A stretch of 64,000 nt of DNA from NCBI RefSeq assembly GCF_030272615.1, contig NC_081409.1:915783340-915847339 (forward strand), written 5' to 3'. The DNA is from Cryptomeria japonica (lineage: Eukaryota; Streptophyta; Pinopsida; Cupressales; Cupressaceae). Both the position numbers and the translations under genes were made by a program. This document shows, piece by piece, positions 45,930-56,400 of this stretch (positions within the stretch are counted from its first letter, which is position 1; each line of letters opens with the position of its first letter). The notes beneath the pieces were generated by a model. That model had not been told where the DNA came from and did no database searches. It saw only the letters and a program-made list of their open reading frames with translations.

Positions 45930-46869
45930 TTGTTGCTTATTTTAAGACATGTGTTGTGTAGTGCTAGAGTCAATAACCTAATCATCCTAAAAAAAAATAT
46001 TTGCTTTAAATGCAACACAAAGAGCATTACTTTAAGAATCAAAATATTTTGAGAAATTATTTTTCTTCCTTTCTACATCTCTATTTCTTTTGTATCATTC
46101 ATTCGCTTTGTGAGCTAGCTTACCACAATAATTATATTTCTAGTTACTTTGTTATAATCCTTAGATGGATAGTTTTTATTTTCATGCTTCCAATTCCTTT
46201 CTTTAGGCTGATTATCTTGTGTCTTTTTGTAATATTATTTCCCCTTCAGTATGAATGCTTGAGGCTCATCACTAAATAATTCTCTTTCTTTAACTTTGAC
46301 TTTTTTCTTCCTACACTAGCTTAGCACATAATTATTCATATTTTATATTTTTCAATTTATCAGTAGTATCTAACCCTCTTATGAACGATTGGTAAGATCC
46401 TAGAAGGCTTTGTAAGATTATTTGCACAAAATATTTATCATCTATATGCTTTCCAAGTGAGGCAAGTTCATTTTTCTTTTCTTTTAATTTACTTAGATGA
46501 GGGACTAAATCTCCTGAATTTGATAATTTCAAATTATATAATTCTATTGTGAGAATTAGAATCCAAACATCACACAAGAATTTTCATATGTGCTCTTCAA
46601 AATATCTCATACTTTGACCCCACTTCTCTCATTACAAACTCCTAGAAAACTTCATTTCAAAGTGTGAGTGTAACCAATGCTACTACCCTTTCGTCTCTTT
46701 TATCCCAGTCTTCTTGATCCTTTCCAAAGTTTGCTAGTCCTTTTTCACTTCCAATTACAATTCATAACAATTTTTTAAGTGTTAGAAAATCCTCCATACG
46801 AAACACCTAATCATAATATTTTTTTCTATTCAATTTAATTGTTGGTAAAAGAATACCAATAGAATCCAT
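45930..46869 (-). pseudogene. Element E gag and protease
   Basis: A Copia gag frame begins at Met 46869 and is followed with stops to about 46330 (FRMEDFLTLKK, WDKRDERVVALVTL, LSKLKEKKNELASLG, DDKYFVQIILQSLLGSYQSF). The protease active-site region near 45940-45975 reads VIDSSTTQHMS, where DSG is expected. Confidence 0.8.
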
Positions 46870-47105
46870 TATGTCAAATTCCCTCCTTTTTGGATGAAAA
46901 TGAAACAAAATTCAAAAATTTTAATACCCAAATAAAAATCTCAAAAATTATTCTGTATTGATATTGTTTCCTTTATTGTAGTATTGTTCACTTACCTCAA
47001 GAAATAGCTAGTGCTGCTCACAACCAAATTGCAACATGTAGAATTAAAAATTCACACTACAAAATTCATATATCACTACCAATATTTAAACATACTATAA
47101 TACTA

Positions 47106-47393
47106 TATTGCATAAATAAAATAAGACTAAAAATAGAGAAAACGGGAAACACCTAAATATATTATTTGCACAATAAAAAAATAGAGTAGCTGAGCAACAC
47201 TTAGAAATTATATTATCAACACATAAACATAGCAATTTGTTGTTATATTCTTACACACGAAATGAAAGGGAGGCTGCAGTATTTATAGACTTTATGCAGA
47301 CCTCCAGAAGATTTTGGATTGGTTTACAAAGCTACGGTGAAGAGAAATGTAGAATGTAGAAGTTTCTTGTGCTGGCTGGAGAATTCTGTAACA
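47106..47393 (-). repeat. Element E 5' LTR, internally deleted
   Basis: Partner of 42230-42574 (shared TATTATTTGCACA, GAGCAACACTTAGAAATTAT, GGGAGGCTGCAGTATTTAT). About 85 bp near the right end are missing. Confidence 0.83.
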
Positions 47394-47649
47394 CTAGTCT
47401 ATTAGTTTTACTTATGATTTCCTATAACTTTCAACAACTTATCCTTGGTGTCATTTACAAAAAGAATGTTAACACAAAAATTCACTTTAGACAAACTTTG
47501 GGATGGATATTCACTTTAGACAAACTTTGGGATGGATACTTGTATAGATTAATTTTTGTTATTCTTAAATTAATATTATTCGCATCCTCCTGGAGAGAGT
47601 AGACCAACTAAACCAACTAATTGTAATGGCCATCCCATTCCCATTTAGT
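47394..47649 (+). repeat. Downstream copy of the receptor-kinase flanking repeat, part 2
   Basis: Resumes the match to 38660-38890 after element E (TCATTTACAAAAAGAA, CACTTTAGACAA, CCAACTAATT.CAATGGC). It contains a perfect 29-bp tandem duplication (47481-47509 and 47510-47538) absent from the upstream copy. Confidence 0.72.
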
Positions 47650-47989
47650 CATGGCTCTATTTTTTCGATTAAGTATCATAAACAGCAGTTACAAAGTTTG
47701 ACTGTAAGGACACAGCCGTATAACAATTACCCCCAACTAGAACAAAAAAGATCAAGGCTGGAAACACACAGCTCTATCCGCTTGACCACTACTTACATCT
47801 TGACGGATAAAGTATTTGCAGGTATACCTAGTAATCACATCCTAGTATTACAAAAAGTATGGTGTATGAACAGATTAACAGAGAGAGCAATTAACCCAGA
47901 TTTACAAAAAAAAAAAAGACAGTATCTAGTACAATATAGCCTCAAAAAAAAAAAAACAGCAGTATGTAAGCCAGTATTAGGTGAGTAGT

Positions 47990-48407
47990 CAAAAAGTAAA
48001 AACAACATCAAGGGCAGTGTTGTCCCCCTGTGGAGTGAGCCACGCAGTCCATCCCAAGTCTCCCTTGCTCCAACCGTTATAAGTCCATCAATGAACTGCT
48101 CTCTAAATGGATGAGAAGGGACTCCATCCACCTCCCTCTGAATGAAGTCCTCCCTCTGTTGTCGAGGTTCCATCTCGTGCATGAACTTCATCAATGCCTG
48201 TTCGAAGTGGGTCTTATTGCTTCCCATGCGGTCCCAAGTGAACCTATGAGAAAGCTCTTGAATGTAAACAAAAGTGGCACCATCTTGGAACCATTTGTCG
48301 AATTTGCCTTCATCAAGGCGGAGAATCACTGTAACCTGCATGGAAACAAGATAGACATTGAGTCTCCTAAGAGACTCAGTGAGGTATCTACCCTTGCCAA
48401 TAAACAC
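47990..48407 (-). pseudogene. LINE ORF2 C-terminal region
   Basis: Minus-strand sense continues from the zinc-finger part: EGKFDKWFQDGATFVY, ELSHRFTWDRMGSNKTHF and QREDFIQREVDGVPSHPF. I recognise it as a LINE tail only from its position and continuity, not from a known domain. Confidence 0.6.
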
Positions 48408-48425
48408 ATCATCATTTCTATCTTT

Positions 48426-48635
48426 CTAAATGGTACAAAGAATTTCCAAAGAAAGAACAGACCAAAAGAAATTAGCACATTTTTTGCCGCCTTTAATATA
48501 ACCAAGGATCACCTCATCAATAGAAAAACAGTTAGGACCAATTGTAAGACCAAATAACTTCCACACCTCTTTGGCAAAGTGACATTCAAAAAAAATGTGA
48601 AATACATATTCAGGGAGACGACAGAGCTTACACAT
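48426..48635 (-). pseudogene. LINE ORF2 reverse-transcriptase zinc-binding domain
   Basis: MCKLCRLPEYVFHIFFECHF, followed by AKEVWKLFG, is the zf-RVT module (C..C....H.F..C.A..VW) found after RT in plant LINEs. The frame is separated from the preceding piece by a short gap with a stop. Confidence 0.88.
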
Positions 48636-48688
48636 GACTTGGGATTGCCAATATTTTCCTTAAGTGGGAGTTTGTTGAGCAGAAGTTT

Positions 48689-49285
48689 CTAGGCGAAAAA
48701 TTTCTTTTTAGCCTCCTGAGGGCCAGACCAAAATTTGCGAAGGGCAGATTGCCACTGTTTATCATCCCAGGTGAGGTTCCAGACATTGTAAAGATGGGCA
48801 AGGATATCTCCAGAGTCAGCTAAGAAAGAATATATAATCTTGGACTTCATATTTGGAAGGGCAGGGCCATCTATCCAGCAGAGGGAAGAGAGCAGGGGAT
48901 GAGCAAAAGAGTGGACCAAGGCAAGGAGGGGGGCCAAGGCACTTTTGAGAACATTGTAAGTTATGAACTGCGAGGCATGGAGGTTGAAGGCAAGTTTCAA
49001 ATAATCCCAAGGGATCAAGGAGCCGCCTACCAAAATGTGTTCAAAGGTAGCAATGCCTAAATTGTGCCATTTCAAGGCAGAACATCCTTGGAGGCAAGCC
49101 AGTTGCTTCCCATTATGAAAAGTGTTCCACCAAATAGATCTGCCAAGATTGAGGACCCCTTTACTATCAAGAATGCCCTTGTCTTTAACATGTTGTTTGA
49201 CATGATACCAAGCCATCCAAATGGACTTGAAGACTTCAGAGCCAGCAGGAGAAATCTCAAAGTCACCAACCAGTAAATCCCACAT
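48689..49285 (-). pseudogene. LINE ORF2 region between RT and zinc finger
   Basis: A 198-codon minus-strand frame continuing the LINE product (SIWWNTFHNGKQLA, LGIATFEHILVGG, LIPWDYLKLAFNL), the usual connector before zf-RVT. It ends at a stop at 48689 and is shifted relative to the RT frame upstream. Confidence 0.83.
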
Positions 49286-49411
49286 AGGGAGATTCTTCCA
49301 TTTTTTAGCCTTTTTAGGGAGGGATCTCAGGATATTGTGTCTAATCAGGATCTTTTAGGGTTCCTCACCTTCTAAGGCTTTAAAGATCCACTTGGATGCC
49401 AATGCAATGCC

Positions 49412-50266
49412 CTATAACTTGAGGTCTTTGAGACCCATCCCTCCTTGGAGCTTAGATCTAACACACCACTCCCATTTAACCGCATGTTGTTTCCTGTTCT
49501 CCTTCCCATCTGACCATAGGAATTTCCAAATTTGTTTCTGAAGATAATCAAATTGATAATTGCAGAAAAGACAAGCTGAAGAACAATATATGTTGTAGGA
49601 ATACAAGATTTTTTGACAAACTTGAAACCGACCAGCTAGGGAGAGGTAGTTCTCGTTCCACTTATTCAACTTCTTCTCAACCTTATTTCTAAACCAGTCC
49701 CACATTTCCTTCAAGTTTGGAGAGATGGAGAAAGGAATGCCCAAATATCTATTGATTTGATGTGGACCGCCCCATTGCAGCTCAAACTTAGACATCCAAA
49801 TAGGGGGAGAGTCAGTCCAGCCCAATAGGCTAGATTTGTGAAAGGCAATTTTGCTTCCAGAGGCCTTGCAAAAGATTTCCATATTTTGAGGTAGGGAGGA
49901 TAGGTTTTCTTCTTCCGAAGAAAGAAGGATGGTCGTATCATCAGCAAATTGTACATTAAGGGCCTCCTCCTTGTTAGGAAGTGTAATGCCTTTAACCGTT
50001 GGGGTCAAACTGCAGTCTTTAAGGATGTAATACATAGCATCAACAACAAGAACAAATAATGTCGGGGCCAGAGGACATCCCTGTCTTATAGACCTGGAGA
50101 GAACAATATTTTTAGACCTGAGCCCATTTACATCTACCACAACATTCGCCTCACAGAGTATAGTTTGCACTATTCTAGAAAAGGACTCCGGGAATCTCAA
50201 GCTATCCAACATTTGTACTATGAAATTCCACTCAACTCTATCATAGGCTTTTTCAAAGTCTATCAT
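49412..50266 (-). pseudogene. LINE ORF2 reverse transcriptase, truncated
   Basis: A 284-codon minus-strand frame. It begins in RT with DFEKAYDRVEW and continues through SIRQGCPLAPTLFVLVVDAM, the active site VQFADDTTIL and the conserved RYLGIPF and LAGRFQVCQKIL blocks to WKFLWSDG and GGMGLKDL. The apparent start Met is created by the target duplication sequence at 50264-50266, so it is not the natural start. Endonuclease and ORF1 are missing. Confidence 0.95.
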
Positions 50267-50277
50267 GGCTCTATTTT

Positions 50278-50591
50278 ATATAGAATAAATTATTATAATT
50301 ACATATTTATAAATAATGTACATATATATAAAGTTTGGATTCTTTCTTAGTTTATTATTAGTGTGATATGTTTTATGTTATTTATATTTGGATTTATCTT
50401 TATACAGATATTGTTTATTGCATTTATTTTGTTTACTTGTTCATATTTAATTTAGTAAATTTGGATTTTTAGCTTGTTTTAAATTTAGAGAGATTGTGTA
50501 CAAAGATTGTTTTGAATAGTTTTATCATTGAGATTATTATTGGGGGCCTTAAATATCAAAACCAATATTAGTATGATCAAATACAAGAACA
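50278..50591. other. No gene; AT-rich
   Basis: AT-rich flank after the LINE, with no coding signal. Confidence 0.4.
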
Positions 50592-51190
50592 TAATGGCCT
50601 AGTGTATTTACACGACCTACAAACTTGACCACCAAGTAAAGACACACATCTTATGAATACATCAACCTAGTGAAGATGCATCATTTGCATGCTAAAAGAC
50701 TTAGAGGGATTTTGAACCTTGAAAGCCACCACAATAATTTTGTGATTTGACTACTATAATATGACCTTTTGAGTTTAATAAATAATTAAAATTTAACTTA
50801 GTATACCATTTTCGTATTAGAAATAATATAATATAATTGATGTGATATAAGTAGGGATTGGGGATTGGGAAGGATGTGCAAAAGAAAATTGTGAATACAT
50901 GAACACAATGGCTCGATGTAGGAACACAACCCACAATGTTGACCACCGAGCAAAGATGCACATCTTGTGAATACATCGACCTAATGAAGACACATGATTT
51001 GCATGCTCACCAACTTATTGGGGATTAGAACCTTGAAAGACACCAAAATAACCACTACAACACATCATTCTGAGTTTAATAAAAAATTAAAATATGAATT
51101 AGTATACCATTTTAGTATTACAAAGAAGATAATTTAATTGATGTGATATAAGTAGGTATTGGGGACTCGGAAGCATGTGCAAAAAAGGAG
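50592..51190. repeat. Tandem duplication of ~301 bp
   Basis: Two diverged direct copies, aligned over AAAGA.(A/G)CACATCTT, GAATACATC(A/G)ACCTA, TTTGCATGCT, TAGTATACCATTTT (50800 and 51101) and TTGATGTGATATAAGTAGG. The offset is 301 bp. No coding sense was found in either copy. Confidence 0.9.
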
Positions 51191-53615
51191 TTCAGTATTT
51201 ATGAGTGGCATTTCAAATATTCTATAGAACATTTTTCACAAATCAATAAGAGGATATATTGTTTAGTATGTTTGTATTGCTAGTTTCGATATGTTTTTTC
51301 CCTATTCCATATAGTTTTGTATAGTGTCAAAATTTCATAATCCCAAGGGAGCCTATTTAATCCTAACTTTAATGTAGTTAAAGAAGGAAAAAAATGACCA
51401 TACAAAAGTCATGCATGTTTGAGATAACCATATATATTTTTAAAAGATTAGTTATTGAAAACCTTTTATTAATGCCATAACCCTCCTAGATAATTTAAGA
51501 TTGAATTCATTTACGATTAACATGTGTACTAAATATTAAAAAATTGTGGGTATTTTTGTTGAACAAATTGATATATAACTTTTTTATTTGTTAATATTGT
51601 TCAATGTAAATTAGAAGTTTGAGGTTGAATGAAATAATCATTTTTTATAATTTTTTTATCAATTTAATAAGTAAGACTCGAGAGCAGGTTATATCTTTTA
51701 GAGGTTACCATTGCAGACTCAACACCAGGTTGTATTTTTCAGAGGTTACCATTGCAAGTTATAAATTTGATAATGGTTGTAGTCTTCCTATAACCGAGTT
51801 TTAAAGGTTGAAGGGAGGTACTTGGAGAATCTAATAAATTGATGAACAATTTTAGACGAGTTTGGAGGGTTTTGAACCCTAGTCACACTATTATTTGATG
51901 AGAATTGACTTCATATGTTGGGAGTAGAATATTAGGGATCAACAAAAAAGGGTTAAAAATGTATTTAGTTTATTTCATAGTAGAATTGGATGTATCGAAT
52001 GCCAAGTTTATTAAATTAGAATATTGATATGATAACTCTAACCATTGATATATTTTCCTCATATGTATCTATGTTGAGATAAATTTTAATTGAATATCAT
52101 TAATATTTTGTTACAATTGTGTAAATCCTACTTAGATTGGCCTAAATTAATTTCTTCAACTTATTTAGTTTTTGTTTAATAGCCATGGGAAAGGGCCCAA
52201 ACCCATTGTATAATAGTTGTCAAGGCAAAAGAGACAAGTCTCACCAGAGGTAAGACATAGGAAAATTAAATACTACAATAGCATAAATGGAAATCAAAAA
52301 TAGAAAAATGAGAAAGGACTAGCTAACAATCAATAGAACATCTAAGGACCATTAAAAATATTCAAGCCTTTGATGGCATGGAATTATTTGTTTAAGGATC
52401 CCAACTTATGTTCGACTAATAACTCTTTGGGAACCCTCCTCTTGTTATCAATACTAGAGGTAGACGGAACAAGGTGAGCAGTACATTTAGTTTGACCTTT
52501 CATTGTTATACTAGAGTACGGAGAGGTAGATAGATGCTAATATCTAGTTTCCTATAGCCTACATTTAGCTTTCCATTTTTCATTTTCCTATTGGAACACC
52601 TGCAGTGTGGTGGTAGTATTCTTCATTGAGTCCTAGTGGAAGGAAATAATATATCGAATGTTATTATAGATATTAGCTTAGTTATTTTTCAATTTAAGAT
52701 CCTCAAATTTAAATTTCTTCCTTTAATTAGCAATGCCAACTTCAATCTTAATGTTTTTTACAACATTCTACAAATGTTACTAATTATCAAAGGTGACAAT
52801 AATACCTTTCATATCATCCCATATATATTCATTGATAGTTTCCTCTCATCATTCCTATTATTTATAAAATAATAAGGTTTCAATAGTATGAACTTTCTTC
52901 TTCATTGTGTGCATTTGAACTAGTTGCCACTTCAAGATATCATTAGAAGATTATAAATTTCTAAGAAGCAAGTGATCATACTTTTAGAGTTGTAGACAAT
53001 AGATGTTGTTGTGAGCTTTGGTGATTAGTAAGTTAGCTTCTCCCAAGGTGTTGCCAAGAAAATTTTAGTGTGAGGCAAGTTGTATGGAAAGTTTGGTTAT
53101 TATGTCAAGAGTTGGTTGCAAGGGATATTGTGATGGTGGTATATGTGATGATGGATGAGATTTTCTAGGGTAAAATGTATTAATAGAAAACTATGATTCT
53201 AAATGAATGTGTAGATACCATGGGACCAATAGGAAATAGGATCAATAAGATTTCACACCATGATGTTTTCAAATAATGGCTATTTTCTTGGATATGATGG
53301 TATTAATTATATTTTCCAATCTTTTTGCCTCGATCACTTGGGGATTATAGGTTTCTAGGTTCATGGATGTTGGAACTTCAACATTTAGATGGGTACCCAT
53401 ATTGAAACATTTTGAACTGAAATAAATTTTGTAACTAAATTTATTTGATTACTCCTTGGATTTGAGATGGTAAAAAATATGTTCCAATTGGATTACAATT
53501 TTTAATGAATTTTAGATTGTAAATCAAAAATATTTTTCTTTACATGTATGGATTTTTCTTCATGGTCTTCAAATTTTTAAGACTAGATTTCAAAACTCAA
53601 ATGTGTTGCAAGGTG
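51191..53615. other. No gene; AT-rich with a small 41-bp duplication
   Basis: No convincing coding region. A ~35-bp phrase (CAGGTT.TAT.TTT.AGAGG followed by TTACCATTGCA) occurs at 51685 and again at 51726. Confidence 0.35.
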
Positions 53616-53955
53616 TGCATCCTTGGTCTCCTTTTGTTGTGAAGTGCAATGCTTGAGTTTGCGACATGGCTTAACTACCTCCCATGGATTCATTAAATCT
53701 TGTAGCTGTATCAGGCATTAAGAGGTCAATCTTTTGGTGCAATGATAACTGAGTTTATAACAAGTTTTTTCAGAGCCTAGGTCATAGGTTCAAACCCTCG
53801 CTTTCACTAAGGGGATTGTTCCAATATGTGTATCCTTGGTCCCTTGTGTTGTGCAGTATAGTGCTTGAGTTTGTGATATGGTTTAACAAGATCTCATGGA
53901 TTCATTAAATCTCGTGGTTGTATTGGGCATTAATAAGTTGATCTTTTGGTGCAAC
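53616..53955 (+). repeat. tRNA-like SINE candidate within a ~206-bp tandem duplication
   Basis: The segment at 53735-53797 has the layout of an RNA polymerase III promoter: an A-box-like TGGTGCAATGATAACTGA (53735-53752) and a good B box GGTTCAAACCC (53787-53797). The sequence on both sides (CCTTGGTC.C.TTTGTTGTG, ATGGATTCATTAAATCT, ATTAA.A.GT..ATCTTTTGGTGCAA) is duplicated at an offset of about 206 bp, so the element or its target was duplicated in tandem. I see no cloverleaf good enough to call a tRNA gene. Confidence 0.5.
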
Positions 53956-54973
53956 CGTGTTTTTAACAAAATGAACTTTTGAGTTTTTTTAATTTTTGGC
54001 CTTATTTGGATTTTATATTTGTAGATTTACAAATGGTGGGCTTAGGAACATGACATTACTAAATATAAGTATTTTTTAGGCCCTTGGCCTCCAAAATGCC
54101 TAAGATTTAAATATTTGATGTTTAATAAATTTATGCACTTAAAGGGGTTCCTTGGAATATACTAACACATCCAACTCCATTTTAAAGTTTATGTTACGAT
54201 CCCTTAGTGAAACACTATCATGGAGTCCCATGAAGGTGGTGATAGCTTCATCATTATGAAATGTGTTTAATAGTGTGTGACCTTATTTTTTTAGTGTGAT
54301 GAATTGAGGAGGTAGATAGTTAAGGTTTCCTATAGTGATGACAAAGCCAATGAAAAAGTTAGTGATGGGAGCGATGAGGTCAATACAAGGATTTGTAATG
54401 TTTATGCTAGAGCCAAATAAAGGATTTGTGATGGGGTTAGAAATAGGATTAGTGGAAACAAGTACCCCAGAAGAATAATGAGGGGGGCCCACTTTGATAT
54501 TGGGAGAAGTTACAATAGTGCTTATGACAATGTCCTTAACCAATTTATTACTAAACATCATACTCCATATTATAAAATTGATCTATAATAATTATTAAAT
54601 ATGGTTCCCTATCAATTTTAAAAACTTCTAAATGCATTCATTTTGATTTAATTTTGACTAAATAATATTTAAATGAGGCCATATTTTCTATGTTTAGTGA
54701 TTTATCTCCTATCCTAGGTAGATTCCCACATGAATTTAATAAAAATAATTGGTACAAACTAGGTAAAATCCTTCACAGCGTCTATCTATAATATTTTCAT
54801 ATGAGTTTATTTTTTATAGAATTAATGATAGAATTTTCTCAATAAGTTGGTAGAATATGGGGTTCATTAAACATAATTTTGTTGGGAAGTTCGGCATTCA
54901 TATCCTTCTCTTGTGTTTTTTGCAATAATTTATCCCAAATTTATCCTTTCTTCGAGCTTTCCTCTATGTCACC
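53956..54973. other. No gene seen
   Basis: AT-rich. A 92-codon minus-strand frame at 54283-54561 is rich in Ile, Asn and Pro, with imperfect repeats of ITNP/ISNP; I cannot place it in a family and give it little weight. Confidence 0.3.
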
Positions 54974-55519
54974 ATGGATTCTCCAATTAGACTAGTGGAT
55001 AGTAAACAACAAATGGCTTTCCTAGGAGAGATGACTCAAAAACGATTGGGGGAGGTGCTTAATTTATTGCATAGGTTGTTTTTGCATGTAGTGAAATCTA
55101 TTTTGGGTCCAAAATTTTTGCATGCAAACCATAGATATTAAGGTAATATGGATATTCCAGCAATGTTTCTAGCCATAATGTTAACCATGGGGGAGAAGAA
55201 AGTGGTAGCAGAAGAATTGTGTCACCGCATTTTTACAAACACGTTTTTAGGTGACTTGGATAGAGTTATGCTCTAGGTGGATGAAAGACTCTCAATCTCA
55301 CTTCCAGTGTATTATTTTGTTGATAAATGTGGAACAGGGGAGGTGCCAAGGCTTCCAATTATCACTATATGGAATTAATAGAGTTTTGAGGCAAGAGAAT
55401 ATTGGATTAAAAGGGGATTGATATTCCTTAAGAAATTAATGGGGCTCTCAGAGAAGGTTTGGGTAGATAGATCCATAGGGGATGATGTGAACGAAGATGA
55501 AGTATGGGTGTGGAAATAA
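54974..55519 (+). pseudogene. Single-frame pseudogene of unknown family
   Basis: From ATG at 54974 to a TAA at 55517-55519 the same frame makes protein-like sense for 182 codons, broken only by TAA at 55139, one TAG and a TAA-TAG pair, with no frameshift. It reads MDSPIRLVDSKQQMAFLGEM, then GEVLNLLHRLFLHVV, MDIPAMFLAIMLTMGEKKVV and LCHRIFTNTFLGDLDRVML. Some kind of regulatory or transposon-borne protein is possible, but I recognise no domain. Stops without frameshifts suggest decay mainly by point substitution. Confidence 0.45.
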
Positions 55520-55985
55520 AAAATATTATGAACAGTTAAACGGTTTTTTCTTCTTTTTTTGCTTATGTTATTTTATTTTTGATAAAATTTGGGTATGATA
55601 GTACTTTTTTTGGCCAGTTACTATGAAATACTATGGGATTTTTGTTTACATGCCCCACTGCCTCATTTGTTTCTCCCAAGAATCTATAATGGCTATTTTA
55701 TAATATTTGATAAATTTGTTGGATTTGGCCTTTTTGCTGAGCAAGAAAAAAAGGCAAGAAATTTTTGAAAGTGCCTAGAACCTTATATAGTAATAGTAAT
55801 AAAAAAATAGAATAGAACTTGAATAACAACAACAAAACATCTAAATAAGTTTGAATATCAAGCCAAACTAGAGATTAAAACAAATCTAAATGACTTTGTA
55901 TCCAAAGGATTGGCATGAAAAGGAGAAACTTAGGACTAGCTTTCTTCCTTTGAATACCTATCCGAGAGGATTCATTAGCCAAAAC
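55520..55985. other. No gene seen
   Basis: AT-rich sequence with homopolymer runs. Confidence 0.35.
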
Positions 55986-56400
55986 TAAGTCCTTATGACA
56001 AGAAGGGATAGAAACCTCCTCATAATAACTGATAAATTTGACACAACTATTCAAAGAAACAACTTTAGTAGGCTCATTAGAATTGAAGGTTGGACAAAAT
56101 TTTAAGCAACAATAGGAGATACACCAAGTCTAGGAAGAGTAGTTTTCAAAATAGATGAGGCTAGATCCAAATATTTAGAATCAATATTTGAATCATTAGG
56201 ATACATAGTAAAAGTCCTATGAAGAGAATTCCTCCACCAAGTTCAAGAAGACAACTTAGGAGAGCCAATGGGGCAAGTAGAGGACAAGTGCTCAATAGTG
56301 AAGCAATGCCTACAATGAAAATGAATACAATTTTTCTAGGAAACATAATAAAAAAATGAAATATTAAATTCATACCTAAAGTTGATGAATCAAAAATAAT
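55986..56400 (-). pseudogene. Zinc-knuckle protein remnant, possibly LINE ORF1 or gag
   Basis: One minus-strand register encodes FHCRHCFTIEHLSSTCPIGS, an exact CX2CX4HX4C zinc knuckle (about 56283-56327), followed by SKYLDLASSILKTTLPRLGV and other protein-like sense with few stops. This could be the end of a LINE ORF1 or a retroelement gag. A longer overlapping frame at 56161-56373 is in a different register and is probably a shadow. Confidence 0.45.

Larger units (their letters stand above)
42230..47393 (-). mobile_element. Element E: decayed Copia retrotransposon
   Basis: Minus-strand Ty1/Copia element with LTRs at 42230-42574 and about 47106-47393, and CTAGT duplicated on both sides (42225-42229, 47394-47398). 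The removed site closes neatly against the matching sequence near 38660. Coding order on the minus strand is gag, protease, integrase, RT, RNase H, as expected for Copia. Many stops and frameshifts and roughly 10% LTR divergence make it an old, inactive copy. The right LTR has an internal deletion of about 85 bp near its outer end. A solo LTR (43148-43384) is inserted in the RNase H part. Confidence 0.92.
47664..50263 (-). mobile_element. 5'-truncated L1-type LINE
   Basis: A minus-strand non-LTR retrotransposon fragment flanked by a 14-bp target duplication, CATGGCTCTATTTT (47650-47663 and 50264-50277). Reading on the minus strand it starts inside the RT domain and continues through RT, thumb, the RT-associated zinc finger and a C-terminal region to a short A-run at the 3' end. 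The 5' truncation is typical of LINE insertion by target-primed reverse transcription. Confidence 0.92.
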
